Shown in pieces: positions 62,876-64,000 of a stretch of DNA of 64,000 nt. Position 1 is the stretch's first letter; every line of letters begins with the position of its first letter. Made by a program: the position numbers and the translations under genes. The stretch comes from Streptomyces justiciae. Lineage in GTDB: Bacteria > Actinomycetota > Actinomycetes > Streptomycetales > Streptomycetaceae. Where the stretch lies: NCBI RefSeq assembly GCF_015163075.1, contig NZ_JADDXU010000003.1, positions 248,001-312,000 on the forward strand, given 5' to 3'. The notes beneath the pieces are model-generated. The model did no database searches. It saw nothing but the letters and a program-made list of their open reading frames with translations, and was not told where the DNA came from.

Positions 62876-64000
62876 GCGGTGGGCTCACCTTCCGTTCCGG
62901 GGGCGGGGTCGAGGGATGCGGAAAGCCATGCCTCGGTGTCGGAGAGGCCGGTTCCGGCGAACACCCAGTGCGCGAGTACGTACGTGGTGTTGGTGGTGGG
63001 GGCGTTGGCGGGCACGGCTTGTGCGCGGCGCCATTCGGCGCGGGCGTTGCGGAGGGCGCCGAGGGTTGTGGAGTAGCGGCGGGACTTGGTGGAGAAGTGG
63101 CCGCGGAAGCCGAGCATGTGGGCCCAGGCGCGGAGTCGGAGGTGTTCGAGGCTCTTGCGAGCGCCGAGGGTCCAGGCAGTTCGGACGAGGCGGCGGGAGT
63201 GGTCGCTGATGTCGAGCTGGGCCAGCTCGGCGGCGAACTTGAGCGGGCGGTCGAGAGCCCCGGTCGCTGTCTCGGCTCCCTTGGTCGCGTACTTGGCGAT
63301 GTACGCGGCTACCGCTCGCTCGGTTAGCTCCTGGCCGTCGTTGAAGTCGGCCGATCGGATGGTGCGGACGTCGAGTTGGCGGCCGAAGGTGAAGGTGTGG
63401 GTGCGACCGTCGATGACCGGGCCGTCGACGCTGGCCTTGGTGGCGGCGGCCTCGATGGCGTCGGTGAGCAGCTCAGCGGTGGCCCAAGGCGGGGGTGGGG
63501 TGTCTCCGCCGCTGGGGCCGTCGAGGCGGATGACCGCGTGGAAGTGGACGGCGCCGCGTTTCTGGTACTCGGCGACCTTGGCGAAGGAGACGCGGGCGTG
63601 GTCGCGGAGCCTGCGCTGTGAGAGGCCCGCGCGCTTGGCGACCTCTCGGCGCAGGTACGTCGAGAAGCGGCGCCAGAGCTGTCCGGCGTGGGCGTTCCAG
63701 AGGACTGCGGCTTCGTAGTCGTAGGTGTCGGGGTTGAGTGGGGTGCCGAGTGCTTCGTCGTCCTGGTCGTGGTGGTCGCCGCAGCGACAGGGGCGGCCGT
63801 CGGTGCGGCGGTTGTGGACCGGGCCGAAGCCGGGGGCAGTGAAGGTCGCGAACACGCGCGGGTGGGCGGCGACTTGTTCGGGGGTGCCTTTGCCGCCGCG
63901 CAGTCCGGCGGTGATCAGGTGGAAGGTGTCGCGACGGTAGACCTCGGCGCAGGCCTGGCAGCGGGTCGTGCGGCGGTTGTTGCAGCGGACGAGGAGTTGG
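62872..64000 (-). CDS. repSA: Replication initiator, RepSA type (N-terminus beyond window)
   Basis: At least 375 residues; the frame is open to the window edge and reads CNNRRTTRCQACAEVYRRDT, a zinc-finger-like start region common to RepSA initiators, so the true start is outside. Features: HPRVFATFTAPGFGPVH (motif with the metal-binding type), HFHAVIRLDG (His-hydrophobic-His box of rolling-circle initiators) and VAAYIAKYATKGAE (Tyr-Lys of the nicking motif region). It initiates replication of the excised element by nicking at its origin. Overlaps xis. Confidence 0.9.
   Translation of the reverse strand, partial: QLLVRCNNRRTTRCQACAEVYRRDTFHLITAGLRGGKGTPEQVAAHPRVFATFTAPGFGPVHNRRTDGRPCRCGDHHDQDDEALGTPLNPDTYDYEAAVLWNAHAGQLWRRFSTYLRREVAKRAGLSQRRLRDHARVSFAKVAEYQKRGAVHFHAVIRLDGPSGGDTPPPPWATAELLTDAIEAAATKASVDGPVIDGRTHTFTFGRQLDVRTIRSADFNDGQELTERAVAAYIAKYATKGAETATGALDRPLKFAAELAQLDISDHSRRLVRTAWTLGARKSLEHLRLRAWAHMLGFRGHFSTKSRRYSTTLGALRNARAEWRRAQAVPANAPTTNTTYVLAHWVFAGTGLSDTEAWLSASLDPAPGTEGEPTA

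Larger units (their letters stand above)
61418..64000. mobile_element. Left part of an AICE-type integrative element at tRNA-Gly
   Basis: int, xis and repSA-like genes, all on the minus strand and overlapping by 1 and 4 bases, lie directly after the tRNA, with int nearest the att site. This is the standard module of pSAM2/SLP1-like actinomycete integrative and conjugative elements, which excise, replicate by rolling circle and transfer by a TraB-type pump. The attL end is within the tRNA 3-prime region; the other end, and any tra genes, lie outside the window. Confidence 0.85.

Overview
The window is about 72% G+C chromosomal DNA with GTG/ATG starts, purine-rich ribosome sites and many 4-base start/stop overlaps, all typical of Streptomyces. 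The gene order fba, pyrE ... aminotransferase, YbjN-like, clpB ... hspR-dnaJ-grpE-dnaK matches, from memory, the core chromosome of Streptomyces coelicolor and relatives. Several strain-variable stretches lie between the housekeeping genes. No insertion sequence, CRISPR array or rRNA was seen. One tRNA gene and the left part of an integrated element lie at the right edge.

Layout. (1) 1-2000: a truncated membrane protein and a small protein that share a Gly-rich NDYSV...GGAIAPGG motif. (2) 1965-8745 (minus): kynA-kynU tryptophan catabolism, a DUF3151 protein, an MFS exporter, class II aldolase, pyrE and an aldose-epimerase-like protein. (3) 8857-18341: a CoxG-like protein with a repeat linker and membrane tail, a NarL-type two-component pair, a secreted peptidoglycan-binding-type protein, a membrane-bound spermidine-synthase-like enzyme, a DUF2617 protein, two tiny Cys/Gly/Ser-rich membrane proteins, a PLP aminotransferase and a PIG-V-like mannosyltransferase. 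(4) 18356-22195: a YbjN-like protein, clpB with an HspR operator, and an FMN/F420-binding protein. (5) 22359-26063: a secreted peptide precursor with four DSSW motifs coupled to a small Rieske-like remnant, divergent from two coupled regulators with a third paralogue facing them. (6) 26369-29689: ATP-grasp / alpha-E / transglutaminase operon.

(7) 29756-37484: a lipoprotein, an orphan sugar-binding lipoprotein, and three tandem secreted PA14-FN3 proteins whose N-terminal modules are nearly identical. (8) 37552-41704: dnaK-grpE-dnaJ-hspR, with perfect and degenerate HAIR operators before dnaK, so HspR probably represses its own operon and clpB. (9) 41799-47949: a MraY/WecA-like membrane protein, a membrane Fe-S oxidoreductase, DUF817, GNAT and aminoglycoside-phosphotransferase-fold proteins, and a small membrane protein. 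(10) 48025-53924: four tandem secreted FG-GAP beta-propeller proteins, the first a lipoprotein. (11) 54066-60828: a Yip1-like membrane protein, a WD40-Roc GTPase-zinc-ribbon-TIR-TIR protein that looks like an immune or signalling effector, a secreted protein, a phosphoribosyltransferase and dcd. (12) 60912-64000: a small zinc-ribbon protein, tRNA-Gly(CCC), then int-xis-repSA of an AICE-type integrative element that continues past the window.

The least explained parts are the shared-motif pair at the left edge, the DSSW peptide/regulator cluster, the triplicated PA14-FN3 genes and the WD40-Roc-TIR-TIR protein. All functions come from reading the sequence; no database search was run.
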